A stretch of DNA of 64,000 bases, from positions 682,001 through 746,000 of the forward strand of contig FJUW01000012.1 in the NCBI GenBank assembly GCA_900074885.1. Reading direction: 5' to 3'. This DNA comes from Rhynchosporium graminicola (taxonomy: Eukaryota; Ascomycota; Leotiomycetes; Helotiales; Ploettnerulaceae). Each line of letters begins with the position of its first letter. Within the stretch, counting starts at the first letter, position 1. The notes under the pieces were generated by a model, which made no database searches, was not told the origin of the DNA, and saw only the letters and a list, made by a program, of their open reading frames with translations. The position numbers were made by a program, and so were the translations under genes. Of the stretch, positions 1-12,411 are shown piece after piece.

Positions 1-2447
1 TGCCTTGGGACTCTCTACAGTCGGATCACATTCTTGGTCGAAGTTCAAACCTCACGGATCCGGAACTCGGGCGCCCCCAGGATGGCGAGGCCAAGATTGC
101 TCTCGTGGTGGTGGCTATAGATCATGTGCTTGATGAATGTGAGGAGAGTACTACCATCTACTCTTTTCAAGTGAGTAGTCAGGGGTCCGTGCTGAGACTC
201 GACTCCTTCCAGTCCTCCAAAGCCTTCTGAGCAACCTCCAAAATCCCTTCTACGGCCTTGACATATTAGCTTCCCATCGCCAATCGCGACGGCAATGTCC
301 TGCTCTCGCACCTTCCAGTTCCAGTCAGCCCCTCCACAATCGACTTACTTCCTTTTCTGGGATCACCAGGCCGATTGTGATTATAGGCCTCGAAAGCTTG
401 TGGCAGCGGCTCTATCACAATCTTTAAATCATCAATGACGTTCTCAGCAGTGACGGTGTTACCTACGGCCAGTAAGTCAGGTCGAAAGTACCATAGCTGG
501 AGATCAAATTATCTTCTCCGATATGACAGGTTGACTCCAGCCAAGTACTTCGTAACATAATCAAGCATTACAACCGAATTCGAAGCAACCTTGGAGCTGC
601 TCGTGAGTCGTGACCCTGGGATTCTGGACAGGCTGGATATTTGAAACCTTGAGATTATCTCCATGGAGTTTGATAGTATCTTCTATTTTTATTTTTTTTA
701 AAATCGATTGCGAATTGTTAAGGGACATCCTCTACACATTATGTATTTCTCAGGGCTTAATTTGCGGCCAGAGGCTGAGGCTCTCAAATGTTTCAGTTCT
801 GACAATCTGAGACTACACACCTTGAAAACACTGTGCTCAATCACTGTTTTCGGTCGCAGCTAAATGTTCCATCAAACACTTATTATTTCGAGAATATAGA
901 CGTTTGATAATTTAATGTCCTCGTTACCGCATTAGTGAACCTAAGTATATAAAATGACAAGACGCATTTTAATAGCGATGTTGCAGATGTATATTGAACT
1001 GTATCATTAAAGAATTAACATTTATAAATCCGTGAATGTGTTTAAGTCAGCCACGTTGCGGCGCAAAAATGTGGTATTTATAGCCTTGCTAGCCACACCA
1101 GCTTGACCAAAAAAGTCTCAACACGGACATACACCATATGTTTTGCCAGATTCAGCGCGTCATACACCTCAATAATCAGAACCGACTCATCATCAAGACA
1201 CTGTCGCCATATCAACATATCGGTATCATGCAGTGAAGTCCCCCTCTCGTAAGTAATGCGTTTCATCAAACGAAACACTCGCTAAACAGGTGCTCGCGGG
1301 TAAATAAACACCTTGGAAATATTACGGGACCAATCGGCAGCGACGTAGCCCACCCTTTTCCTGACTTGCCTACCAAGCTAGATGACCTTGACCTCAAGAA
1401 GGAACATAGCCTTCCATCTCAACAACGTTCTTGTCTGATCAAAAGTCCCGGACGTCACTGCCAGAAATATGTACGAGCCAGACCAATTCCTCCGATGCAC
1501 TCACTCACTCACCAAAAGCCTGCCGATCTAGCCCCCCAAAAATAACCCGGATTTTGGTCAACATTCCTATCTTGACCAAACTTTCTAACGAATAATTCGG
1601 CTAGTATTGCACTGATCTGGAATATGTTGGTTTTCTTCTGTCAAATAGATGGGATGGGGATATTTCTACTACTTACAACCGCAATCAACTCCTACAATCT
1701 ACCCACTGAGAACACCATCCTCCCACCCCCCAGAAAGTCTCAACCCTCCCTAGCGCCTTCCTTTTTCTCACACATAAAAGAGTGAGCAGAAAAGGTCCCG
1801 GGATGAATAGCGGTACCAGCACCTCTTCTTCTATCATTTTCTACCACCGGCTTTTCGTCCTAGATCTAGGAACGTAAATCGTGTCAATTTGCCTTTGGAG
1901 ATTTACTGATATTTTTAATATTTATTGAGAGAGAAGGTGTGGTGGGAAGTGGAAAAAGAAGTTCTAGGTGATTGTAGAAAGAAGGGTAGAGGGAAGGATA
2001 GATGTTCGATAGTGGAGGTGACTGACTGTGTCTCGAATCTTGGGTTGCAGAAGTGACCTTTGTATGAAGAGGGAGAGAGAGAGTGTGTGTGTTGGCACTG
2101 ACACTAAAATAGTAGTTGATATATTAATTTTTTACTCGCCCTTTCGTCTTGTTTATCGTTTGTTGATTGTTGATTTTTTTTATTCTGTTAATGATCTATT
2201 GTCTTGGCCAAACTTTATAGATTTTGGTCATTTATGCCAGTTTCGTCATAATGGGCAGATACTGGTCAAAGTGGTGGTGATTTCGATGATATTAATTATC
2301 TTATAATATGATATGAAAGGTTAAGGCTAGAAATCTTGATGATACAACACCACTTTCGTTCCTTATAGAACTTTCATGATCTTTCAATGCGCAAAGTGCT
2401 ATTGAAACCCAATTAACGCCCCATATGCACAGGCTATAAGTACCAAG
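1..2447. other. Intergenic, no supported gene
   Basis: About 2.4 kb without a gene I can support. Minus-strand open stretches at about 45-560 and 1078-1278 are too short and lack a recognisable domain; the first could be the end of a gene cut by the window or a relic. A short GA/GT microsatellite lies near 2070-2095. The 1740-2000 part is rich in pyrimidine and purine runs typical of fungal promoters, but no matching gene follows on the plus strand. Confidence 0.4.
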
Positions 2448-3538
2448 TTACAGGCACAAAGCAAGGGCTCCACCAAAGACAGCCATGAGACTCATTCCTA
2501 CTACAGCAGCTCCACTGGTAGGCATCGGACTTGCGCTTGAAGTACCAGATGGCTTAGATGTTCCTGAGGGCTTAGATGTTCCTGATGGCTTAGATGAGGA
2601 GGATGGAGAAGATGGCGAAGCACCCGAAGCACCACCGGTAGCTGAGGCTGGCTCGGTGATGTTGCTAGCAGGGCATGATGCATTCATAGCAGCGATTGGG
2701 CAATCTTGAGCGGAACAGATGCTCTGTAGTTGGGGACCTTGAGCCGGAATGACAGCTGTAGGGGGGGAGCATTTATATCCGAAAAGGGAGTTAAGAGCCA
2801 TTCCGACGGGAGCAAGGTCCTCGGATGAGACACCGAAAGAAGCAGCAGCACCTGCAACTTGGGCGATAAAGTAACCGACCTCGTTGGCGTCAAGGTCCAT
2901 GAACCTGTTCTTGTCAGCATTGTCGTACTCAAGGGAGATTCTGACTTACTTATGCACCTCGTACTGCGATCCGAAGCCATCGTACGCAGGGTAGGCGGAT
3001 TTTCCTTGCTCGGAACACTGAAGGAGGCTCCCGAAGTACTCGTATAGATGAGTCAACAAACGCCTGTATATGTTAGTGGAAGCTTATGCATCGGTGTTTG
3101 TGAAGACGAACTCTTGGTTTGAGTCGGTGTTGTTGGAAGCCTTGCCAGCCATGAGAGGAGCAGCTCCACCTCCGTCAAGGAAGTTGACTGCTACACCCAT
3201 GGATCCACCACGGTTGCTTGACTTGAGAGCACCACTGAAGTAAGGAGCAAGGTTGACCTCGACACCATTGTATGTGCCTTTGGCAAGGATACCGGGAACT
3301 GCCATTCCTGTCTTGGATTCGCTGTCTGCAGATTGTCAGTTTGATAGGATAATATAGACTGAGGTATATACATACAGTTTCCAATGACGGCAGTGTTGAC
3401 CACGGCAGTCAAGAGCTTGAGCTGGTTTTCGGCAGTGTTGTTCATGAAAAGAGCTGTGGTGTACTTGTCGCAGAAGGAGACATTCTGAGCAACAGCAGTG
3501 CTGATGACAGTCGCGAGGGTGAGAGATTTGACATGCAT
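2448..3538 (-). CDS. Secreted, probably GPI-anchored protein of unknown function
   Basis: Four exons on the minus strand: 3376-3538, 3112-3325, 2950-3063 and 2448-2904, joined by introns of 50, 48 and 45 nt. The second intron has the variant donor GTTCGT and a CACTAAC branch site. The frame closes exactly to 315 aa. The start gives a signal peptide (residues 1-17, ending AVAQ). The middle is a conserved-looking domain with several cysteines and N-glycosylation sequons (NVS, NNT). From about residue 235 there is a Ser/Pro/Thr-rich tail with three copies of a KPSGTS unit, then a hydrophobic C-terminus (AAVVGMSLMAVFGGALALCL) typical of GPI signals. It resembles a fungal secreted family that I recognise by sequence but cannot name functionally. 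Likely cell-surface or wall-associated. Confidence 0.8.
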
Positions 3539-6447
3539 GATGATGATGGTAAACGGAACGAAGGTAGGTCAGATGTTATCTGGGCAGTGAAATTCAACAC
3601 TTTTAAAGAGCAACAACTTCCAAAGACAAGAGGAGGCGAGCAGCAAGCTATATAGCAAAAAGTTGTCAGGACGACGGATGCAGGGTAGAGGGAGGACAAA
3701 GGGGCGTAAGCTACCATACAAGTGAGGACGACCAGCACCAAGCTTCTGTCTAGAAGTGGTTAAGCGTGGTATGAAGAATGTTGGCACGATGTCCTAGATT
3801 TTGGCTAGCCACGCCAGCAAGGGTAGCTAGCAATAGCTGGAGGTAAACTCGAGCGAGGGCCATGAGGATAATCTCCTTCCTTCCTCTCTGACTGTTGGGC
3901 CGTGAGGTGGCGGCTCGGATCTAGCGATCCCGAACTGCAACTCATGTACCTGAAATGTAGATCTTGCTGTCTAGGCAAGTACTTTCCTCTGAATCCCCTC
4001 CAGTCCATAACATCCAAGGGCCCATCCGTATAAAAAACCAAGGGGCCAATATCGATTTGCCAGTGCCATGTCCTAGGAAGCAGACTGATCAGCTCGGAAT
4101 GGCTTTCATCCTTCGGACTAGTACCGAAGTTGAAGCCACTTATGGAGCATCTGGATGCTGCCCAGGACGAAGGTAATTGGCACGATGAGAAATGAAGAGT
4201 AAGTGATTGGTCAATGTTGAAGAAGCTCATTCAGCTGTCAGAAGGCCGGGCTGAGAAACTTAGCCTACCAGCTGAGACTAGATGTGTATCTAGCTCGAGA
4301 GTTGAAAGGAAAGGGCGACTAGCAGACTAGTAGACTCGCAGTGAGTCTTTCCTAAAATGGATGCGCGGGTGGTGAGGAACCCGAGAAACACAGCCGATCA
4401 GATATAGTACTGTACCGTGTATGGCTGGTTGGTCGCGTACTGTAGGGGTGGGTGTACCCCAGGTCCGGGCTTTCGTGAGCCGGTCTGGTCTGTGCTCCGC
4501 TTTAAGTATCGTACCTGCCTGCCTTATTGTATTCGAGATCTTCCCTTCGCCCTCGTGTGATCAAGCTTTCTCCGACATGAAACATATCGATCTGGTATTC
4601 TTGGATTCTTGGAATCTTGGATTCATGGAATGGTAAACCGACCAAAAGATTCGTAGTCAGCGAATTAAGCCGTGACTGTGTCAATCAATCATTGTGTGAC
4701 ATACAACAGCCTTCTATAGCATCTGATATTTCGCCTACCAGCCAGCATTAATTCATACAGGGAGTGAGCGACATGTTTACTCTGGGATGGCTCTTCCAAG
4801 TCATATAAGTAAGTAAACAAACAATTTCCACACTTTCAAATAGCTGACGCTAAGTATGCGCGGGCGATGCGATGCGAGCAAGAAGCGTTAGGATGCCAAG
4901 TCGCCCTTACATAAAGCAGTCGTCATTTAGGATTTGTTACGCGAGCCACCCATTTCGGAAGATAAATCAATGTCAACAACCTTGTCGCATGATCGCAATG
5001 GGTATCGAAAGTTGCAACCTCTTCACATTTGTCTGCGTAGTTATGCGATCACGTTGGTACAATACCAGAGTCTGCAAACATGTTATATGTTACAAGAAAG
5101 TCGTTGTGAGCCCGAAACTTCCTGAACTCCTGGGAATTCCTAGACTCCTGGCTCCCAGAATATCCCCCAGACTCCTGTCGAAACCGGTTCGACCAGGAAA
5201 AAAGATGAGGGTAGGGCGTAATTATCGCAGCATCAATGACTCTGGAGCTACTCAGATCATGTTCTGTGTAATATTGAAATTAGTGAAATGAGGATACCAC
5301 GATGAATCATTGTGACATATCATATCGGTGATACCTAATTAAAGGCCACAATATCACAAAACACCTCGTGCTACTAGCTACCGAGACAGCGACATCTTAG
5401 TTGAATGAGCGCTTACATTAGCCGGTTGCAAAACTGCGTCATATTCTTGTCTTATCCTCCGGATCCACCCTTCATATACCATTTTCTCCTGAGTAAGTAA
5501 GAGAGGAAATGCCTTCTTCCGCTCTCACACTTTCTAGTCTCTCGTCGTCGAGCTTTTACTTCGCAGCTAGACAAGGCCTCACCGAGCTTTTGTAGCCGAG
5601 AGATCTCGAGATGTGCTGTTCCACGCAAGAGTCACATGATTGCAGACTTCATAGCTATGCTGAGGACTACGTACCAATGCACTTGGGTTTTCTCCTGGTA
5701 CCTGGCTTCCAGTTTTGCTGCAAAGGGAAGGTCGGGAATTGTCAGATGATGTGAAGCTCGGCAAATTCGTGTTAGGCAAACGGGACCTGGATGGCTAAAA
5801 TTGATATCGCGAGCTCGATAATGAATCCACGAGAACGTTCTGGGACATTACGCGAAGACTTCAAGAAGCTAATACACGTTTCCAATTTCCAGTAACATTG
5901 TTTTGAAGGGACGATCTTGGACGATGCCATGAGTTTCTCAAATCGCTTCGCCGGATGTTAAGTTAATTGACGTTGACTGATCCAGACAACACTAGAGTTG
6001 GGACCTGAGAGTAATTCGAGTCTGCATCACGCATCGAGCCTAAAGAGGCATAGCTTTACCAGATTCAAAGATGAGTTGGTATACTATACTCCACAGAGAC
6101 TCCGTCTTCTCTTAGCTTCTCATTGTTATTAACTTTCTCAGATATCCAAATCATGATTCTTTGAGTTTATGAGCTTGAAAAGCAGAACACCTTGTTTGCT
6201 TATAATCATTATTATGGCAAAAAATTGGTTGGAGCATCGAAGTCATGAGAAAGATAATTCAGCTCGGGATCTGCTTGATACTTGGGGAGTTGCCTATATT
6301 TGGAGATTCCACCGGATGTTTGTTTGCATGTATGGACATGCAATTCCAGGTATGGAAACAAGCAAGAGTACAGCCATATTTAGACAACTACGTGTCTACT
6401 GCAGACAACCACAAGCCTCTTCATGCTGGACTATCAATCTATCACTT
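3539..6447. other. Long intergenic stretch, no supported gene
   Basis: Nearly 3 kb with only short, overlapping open frames on both strands and no recognisable domain. The 3540-3790 part is the likely promoter of the secreted protein gene on the minus strand. A small run of imperfect ATTCTTGG repeats lies at about 4598-4625. Nothing else is evident. Confidence 0.4.
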
Positions 6448-7308
6448 TCATACTTTGGCTTCCCTTTCCAGCCCCTCCAGCGCACCGTTGATCAGCACCG
6501 ACTCCTCCACATCTCCATCTAACCTCGTTACAGGCACTTTAACCTTCTTCAACCACTCCTCATGCATTCTCCTACTTCTACCTTCATCCAGCGTAGGATC
6601 CTCATACCTCTCCGCCCACTTCAAGAAGGCTGTCGACTCTTCGTACATATCCCCACCTTCCCGGATTCTCTCTCCATGCCGCCTATACTCCCTCTCACCT
6701 AGCCTCTTCATCCGCACCTCCTACTGGGCATCAACACCAAAACTCTTGAAAGGATCTTGAATCTTCCGAGAAAAAAAAAATTGAGAGCGACAAAACAAAA
6801 TGGTAGGGATAAACGAGAAAGACTTACCGTCGAGGTATCAACAAAAATCACATGTTCGACATCTCCATCAAAGACCTCGCCCCAAGAACACATCGAGCCA
6901 GCTAATATCCAGCCCCCGTGTTCCTCTTGAGCGCGCGCGAGAAGCGGCTTGAGGATAGAGATGCGATCGGGGATGGGTCGCTTAGTAGTGAACGGCGGAT
7001 CAGTAAGAATCCAGTAATAATCATCAACATCGAAGACTGGGACGGAGAGCGCTTTCGATAGATTGCTGCCTAGTGTCGTGACACCGCTCCCTGTGGAGGA
7101 GTCAGGAAAGCATAAGAGAAAAAAGACGAGAGTGGAGGTTTAGTCTCTGAAGGAGACACAGGCCTCAAATCATCCTCAGATACACTCGCAAGATAGAAAT
7201 AAAGTCCGGAAACCACCCACCTGAAGCGCCGAGTATGTGTAGACGCGACGCCCTCGTATTCCCCGATGGACATTTTGCATTCATATTTCGGAGCTGTGGT
7301 GTAGTCAT
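6448..7308 (-). CDS. Adenylate-kinase-like P-loop NTPase
   Basis: Three exons on the minus strand: 7221-7308, 6828-7090 and 6448-6720, with introns of 130 and 107 nt. The frame closes to 207 aa. The N-terminus has a beta strand followed by a glycine-rich loop, HILGASGSGVTTLG (about residues 23-36), split by intron 1. Downstream are a DVDDYYW motif, PPFTTKRP, and a GGWILAGSMCSWG strand, all typical of a fungal and bacterial family annotated as adenylate kinase or AAA-like. The usual Walker A lysine is replaced by valine. The C-terminal exon is charged and helical (EEWLKK, VKVPVTRLDG). Probably a soluble nucleotide- or small-molecule kinase of unknown substrate. The start was chosen because it opens just before the P-loop strand; an upstream in-frame extension would need a GTG. 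Confidence 0.75.
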
Positions 7309-8135
7309 TTTGGATTGGGGATGTTTTGAATGAAGATGCAAATAGTGATAGAGAAGAGTAAATGAGCCATTCACTCTTTCACGGCAGTACGGTTACTTGT
7401 TGTGAAAGACGGCACGTGCTGAGGTGATCTTTTAAGGTTTCGCGTGGGTCTATGTCCCCGCTATCACCGGCGTGACTCAATTTCTGCATCACCTGGAGCT
7501 TCCATTAATGCTCTACTTGGTATTTCCGTTTCGGTCGTTTTCCTAGATGCTCTCCACAGCTGCATTGTATGTTTACCTCCTGTTGCAGACGATCTCTACA
7601 GGGAAAGGTATGTCCCCACCCTATATGAGATAACCAGATCCTGTTAGAAACCCTGCTAGTGCGAGTCGGCGTGATTTCCACCACGCCCGTCAAAACATTG
7701 CATAGAGGATATCTGGTAGCAAGTGGTTATAGTTACGAGAGACCGCACTTCGTCACTCCATAGTGATTTTCTGACAGCAAGAGAAAATATTGATATTCTC
7801 CATTAGATCATTCATGTCGGTGGGTGCAGACGCAATCTACCGACATGCAGCAACCCATCCAATCAACCAATACTCACACAAACGAGGATTTATTACCTTT
7901 TGGACCAGATGATACCACAGACCTGGTTCCGCAGACTTGTCATACGTCCATGTACAACGAGTAATCGGCGTCTGACTGATTTGAAGCTCCACTGACGAAG
8001 TTCATTATGAACAATCGAGGCTGATTAGAAAGGAGGAGTATATGCCCAAATCTTTGGCATGATCAAAAACTCCGCGGAGATTGGCGACGGCAAATGTATC
8101 AATCCTGTATATAGCGGAGTAAAGTGATGGCTGCC
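7309..8135. other. Intergenic, no supported gene
   Basis: Contains the presumed promoter of the minus-strand P-loop protein gene at its left end and the 5' flank of the 5S rRNA gene at its right end. Open frames at 7444-7647 and 7505-7693 overlap in opposite strands and show no domain. Confidence 0.4.
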
Positions 8136-8255
8136 ACATACGACCACAGACTGGTGAGAAATGGGCATCCCGTCCGCTCTGCCATACACAAGCACCAGAT
8201 CGGCAGATTAGTAGTTGGGTGGGTGACCACCAGCGAATACCTGCTGTTGTATGTT
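8136..8255 (+). rRNA. 5S ribosomal RNA
   Basis: A 120-nt stretch starting ACATACGACC and ending GTTGTATGTT, whose two ends pair to form helix I. The middle carries the conserved fungal 5S blocks ATCCCGTCCGCTCT, TTAGTAGTTGGGTGGGTGAC and CCAGCGAAT, which include the internal control region read by TFIIIA and RNA polymerase III. It stands alone between protein genes, as is usual in Pezizomycotina where 5S genes are dispersed. A T-run terminator follows immediately. Confidence 0.95.
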
Positions 8256-8257
8256 CG

Positions 8258-8270
8258 TTTTTTCTTTTTT
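8258..8270 (+). terminator. RNA polymerase III T-run terminator of the 5S gene
   Basis: Six Ts, one C and six Ts begin 3 nt after the 3' end of the 5S rRNA, as expected for RNA polymerase III termination. Confidence 0.85.
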
Positions 8271-10525
8271 ACCAGCAATTGATCCTACCTGCAAGTTGAC
8301 ATGAGTTATGCTACCTAATAAAGCCTCTAAGGTTGCACCCGGCTGGGTGATGAAATTGGTTCATATTTTGAAGTTGAAGTTGAGTGAAGCTTGTTCGAGG
8401 GATCTAAGGGTGGTATTAACTTTGAGGCCTAGTTATTTTTTTTATCTTTTTTATTATCCAAGTTCATTAGCTGGGCGAATTTCGAAAGATAAAGATTCTT
8501 GATGCCAAAGCTCCATGCGAGGAGAGATTTATAACAATAATTCGACTGTTGTTCTCGCCTAAATCTGGGATTGAATGTCAACATTTGAATTGCATGGATC
8601 GGCAATTACCTACATCTTGCGACCTGAATGCTAGAAACCAGCGAGTGTGCTATACAGAATCGTTAACGAGGTTTCTATTGTGCAAGTTTGTCCTGAAGTA
8701 AATGGTTTGTTATCTGCAATTTATAAATCCTGATTATAACATCTTAAGGCTTCGGCGGCGTTTTGGTCATGCTTTGTGGACGAGTTGTGACTTGTCAGCT
8801 AATACTACTATTCTCGACTACCGTGCGGATGCTAAGGGTAAGTTTTGAATCAACGCCATAAGGCAGAACCTTGAAATCAGAGGATTCTGACTTGTTGGGG
8901 TAAAACAATTTGCTGCCCGGCGGCAAGACGAAACATGGGCACTTTTGTAGAGCAGTTTCTTTACCCGAGCAGGTAGCATAGCTAATTGGAAGTGAGTGCC
9001 TTCCCCTGCGAGTGGGAGGTGTAGTAGCTACAACCCTGGGGGTTGTACTGTATGCATGAGCTGGTGGCGTCAGCCTGTTTTTAAGAAGCAGCGCTGAGTA
9101 TTGGGATGTTGTATCCAACAAACTAAACCAGGACCTGAGCTCTTCTAATTGTGGGCGCATTTCACTTAAAGGCGTAGATTTGACGGGACATGATGGTATC
9201 TGATCCTACAGGTAACTTTACTCGAAGTCAAGGAGAACGCGGATCAAGCCCTAACTCCCAGATTTGATTCTGTAGCATAGCGCAAGCTGAAGGTGGATGG
9301 ACCATTTGTCTGCGCTCATATGCTTTGGCATCATAATTTCGAATCTTCTCTGGCTATTGATTCCGGACTTTGGTTGAGTGATTGAATTATCTGCCAACTC
9401 GATCGAGACCAAGATCCAGAAATGTAGGTAGTGAACGTCATCCCACTATTTCAAGCCGACCGATCCAAGATACTTAGGGGTCAATCGAGTAAGTTTCTAC
9501 TCATAGTCTGTGATAGATTCGAATTACTCTCTCTCTCAATTGCTTCCAGGGTCATGGTGGCTGCAAGGCCGTACACAAATTTAGTGCAGGAGATTCATGA
9601 GGATACTGCAGTCACCTTGAAGTACTTGAGACTCGCTTTTGGGTTCGCGCAGTCATCTTCCAGCACACAGATTCCTTACTTGCTTACGATCAAATGCAGA
9701 CACAGATTGAGGAATAATGGACCACCTGCACAGCTTCTTGTGCATCAGCGTCAATCAGAATCATAATATTTTGGATTTCGATTCTTTCGTCTCATGTCAA
9801 ACTTTTCTATGTGATCTACAACCCTGACTCTTGCATTTCAGAATCGAGACCTTGGGTTTTGAATGATTTTCTTTGGATTCTCTAGAAGAGCTGGTAATCG
9901 TTACTAATGCAGGTGACCTTCCAACAGCGATTCATATTAACATATGCCATACCATTATCAAGCTGTGTGGGTACGGCATGAATTTTGATCAAGTAGACCC
10001 TTCTTTGGCTCTTCATTTCTATCAGTACTACAGCCCTCAGGAGTGAAAAGTCTCCAGAACCGTGATCTAAGGCTTTCGAAATGCAGATAAATGCTCAGAG
10101 ATACCGTCGATATCTTCGTGTGCTTTTCCTTGCATGTGTCGAGAAATCTAACAGCTAAGCTGCTCCTAACGGCCACTTGATAAGGATATGACTCAGAGAG
10201 AAACCGATTGTGAAGGTCAGTAATGACTTACTCTCCTCGGCCATAACTAGCCAACCCCTTAGATTCGTCTTGACAGCCGGAATATGGGAAGAGAGACTTT
10301 GTTTAACAAGAGGATTTTAGTTATGTCCTAATCAATACCCGTGAACGACAGATTTTCTTTGAAAGTAGAAATCTCTGGGGAAAGAACAAGTTTGAAACAG
10401 AATTCTCGAAAGCAAAGTACTAAAGGCCACGATCTCAAAGCAGAAACCCCAAACTAACACTGTTCGGCACCCCCAGAAATATCCCGTTTACAAGTTGCAG
10501 CATGTCTCTTGACCCAGCCCCATTT
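8271..10525. other. Intergenic, no supported gene
   Basis: Several short open frames occur (for example 8795-9160 minus, 121 codons; 9431-9766 plus, 111 codons), but none shows a domain, signal peptide or convincing splice structure. A relic of a gene is possible; I see nothing firm. Confidence 0.4.
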
Positions 10526-11047
10526 TCAAACCTTGATGAATCCTGCAAGAATACCACCAGCGACACTCGCACCAACACTCGCAAGTTTACCGACATCAGC
10601 GCCTAAATCATCCGCGCAAATAATCCATTGTCCGCTGGCAGCATGTAAAGCCCTAGCAACATCCCTCCCAGTACATCCAAGTTCAACGTTAAAGACCATG
10701 GCCAGCCCAGTGCCAGCATCATCAAGTACTGCCTGCCATCCAATAGGATTGCACCAGTTCAGAGGAGCAGTCTCTTTGCCGCGAAGGTTGTCAATGAATC
10801 CCCCTCCCCACTCTCCAGTGCCCTGTGCTGATGATATGAGGTTGTTGGGCATGTAGATTCCGATGTAGGGGAAGGAGGGATGGTATAGGTAGCCGCATAC
10901 GGCTCCTAAATCGCGACTGGCTATTGGCTGCTTTGAAAGGTCTGTGCGAGCGACTTCAAATGTTTCTGGGGCTGGTGCTGATACTGGTTTTGCGATAGCA
11001 GTAATGGTAAAGCTAACAAGTAAGATGACGGTATTCGTGAACTGCAT
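10526..11047 (-). CDS. Small secreted protein, effector candidate
   Basis: Single-exon frame of 173 aa when started at the second in-frame methionine (11047), which places a typical signal peptide at the N-terminus (MQFTNTVILLVSFTITAIA, cleavage probably near KPVSA). The upstream methionine at 11086 would put 13 hydrophilic residues before it. After a short pro-like stretch (residues about 20-45) comes a compact domain with four cysteines (VCGYLY, NWCNP, LGCTG, IICADD), enough for two disulfides, and a glycine/alanine-rich C-terminus. I do not recognise the family. Size, secretion and location beside decayed secondary-metabolism and incompatibility genes fit an effector-like or extracellular protein; that is inference. 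Confidence 0.7.
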   Translation of the reverse strand: MQFTNTVILLVSFTITAIAKPVSAPAPETFEVARTDLSKQPIASRDLGAVCGYLYHPSFPYIGIYMPNNLISSAQGTGEWGGGFIDNLRGKETAPLNWCNPIGWQAVLDDAGTGLAMVFNVELGCTGRDVARALHAASGQWIICADDLGADVGKLASVGASVAGGILAGFIKV

Positions 11048-11344
11048 TGTGAGGTTATTTGAGAATGAAGCTTCGTTTTGAGGCAAGCTGTGAATTATGT
11101 TATTGATGAGACAAAATATGGTGCTTTCAAGTTCTGCTTATGAAGATGATAGAATCGATGTTGATAATACAGCACGGCCATGAACCTGGTATTTTCCTTG
11201 GGGTTTCAAGCCTGTCACTGAAGGGTCGAGTCTTAAGAAAGGAGTCAACACTCCCAACCCACAACTTACGGATATATTTAGTTTATGGGACGAAAAGATT
11301 GCTTTAGGCTGGCCTGGAGGAACTTCCCTTTTTCTATTGATTAC

Positions 11345-12411
11345 TTTCCCCTTGTCGTGGGAAGCTCCCCCAAACTTGCCTGAAGAAGACCTTGGACCAA
11401 TTCCGTGGCGAGCCTTCCGGCAGCTTTGGGTCTCGGCTAGAGAAGACGATATGGCGAGCGCCGTGTAGCATCATCCTGTTGCAGAGGAGCGGCCCATGTC
11501 GCCGGCCAGACCGACGAGCCAGTAGACGGCGTCGCTCTTGAAGAGAGCACGTGGGCCGCCGTGGCTTCGGTCTGCTGGCTCGACCTCTACACTGACCGTT
11601 GCAATTGAATTTGATGATACATCAGCAGCAAAAATACCAGCTTTGAATTCATCCTCGCACTCATCATCAGATTTGTCTCCGTACATCAAACTTGCGAGAC
11701 ACGTCGCCTGGAGAGCTTACGATATCGCTCAGCATAGAGACGCCCAGCGGCATGTTGTCCGTCACCTCATCAGCAGATCCATTGCGAAGTCATCGCACCT
11801 TTGAGCAAATCAATAATAGATATCTCCTTTTCAAGCAGAGAAGCAGACGCTGTAGAGGATAAGAGACTGGTCGCATCGAGATAGGCGCATGAATTCGGGA
11901 TAGAGCAGGCAATTTTCTTTGCCTTCGGACCCGTGTCACTGCCAGTACTCAAATAGATGAATAAGTTAGTGTCTCGTGGCAGCAGGGCATCGAGAGTGCG
12001 CTGGGGTGCGCGTAGGTGGATGTAGATCCAGTTCTTACGCGATCCTTTAATTGAGGTACTAGTAGTGAAGAGGACTTTAATACTCTTGTTTGCCTGCTCG
12101 AGCTTGTTGGCAAACAGGGCTGCTAGCACCGTGTCAGCCTCGTGGAGGACGACCGTGGCGTAAGCGGGCACCAGCGTGAGGAGCCTGATCGCGAGAAGGT
12201 AAGCCATGGCAAAGGAGAAACAGGGCTGGTAGATGGCGGCGTTAGGGGCAGGATCCTCTGGATTAGGCTGGCCGGCCAGCTGGCAGGTGATAGAAACCAG
12301 TTTGACACCTGTTTGTTTGCAGCATGAATGTGTTGATCTGCGAGACATGTGGTTGGGGGCTCGGACGAAGAGCGGGTTGATCGTTGTTAAGTGGCGGGGT
12401 TGAGACATCAT
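11345..12411 (-). pseudogene. Relic of a highly-reducing polyketide synthase (pre-KR linker and start of KR)
   Basis: The minus-strand frame 12411-11770 resembles the structural region between the enoylreductase and ketoreductase of fungal highly-reducing polyketide synthases: HEADTVLAALFANKLEQ, VLFTTST, WIYIHLRAPQRTLDALLPRD and a SCAYLDATSL block occur in the expected order. It ends in a stop. The homology resumes in another frame (PLGVSMLSDIV, 11747-11690), then at 11689 with VSVEVEP, ALFKSDAVYWLVGLAGDMGRS (the NADPH-binding start of KR), and after another break with GARHIVFSSRDPK (about 11459-11421). All upstream catalytic domains (KS, AT, DH) and the rest of KR and ACP are absent. Clearly a decayed fragment; the open 213-codon frame should not be taken as a functional gene. 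Confidence 0.8.

Noticed and set aside
1078..1278. 66-codon minus-strand frame
   Set aside because: Looks mildly protein-like but no domain, start context or neighbouring exons were found.
8795..9160. 121-codon minus-strand open frame
   Set aside because: No start context, no recognisable domain or signal peptide, and no flanking exons; chance frame or old relic.
12123..12327. Short opposed frames inside the PKS relic
   Set aside because: Shadows of the polyketide synthase fragment; no independent support.
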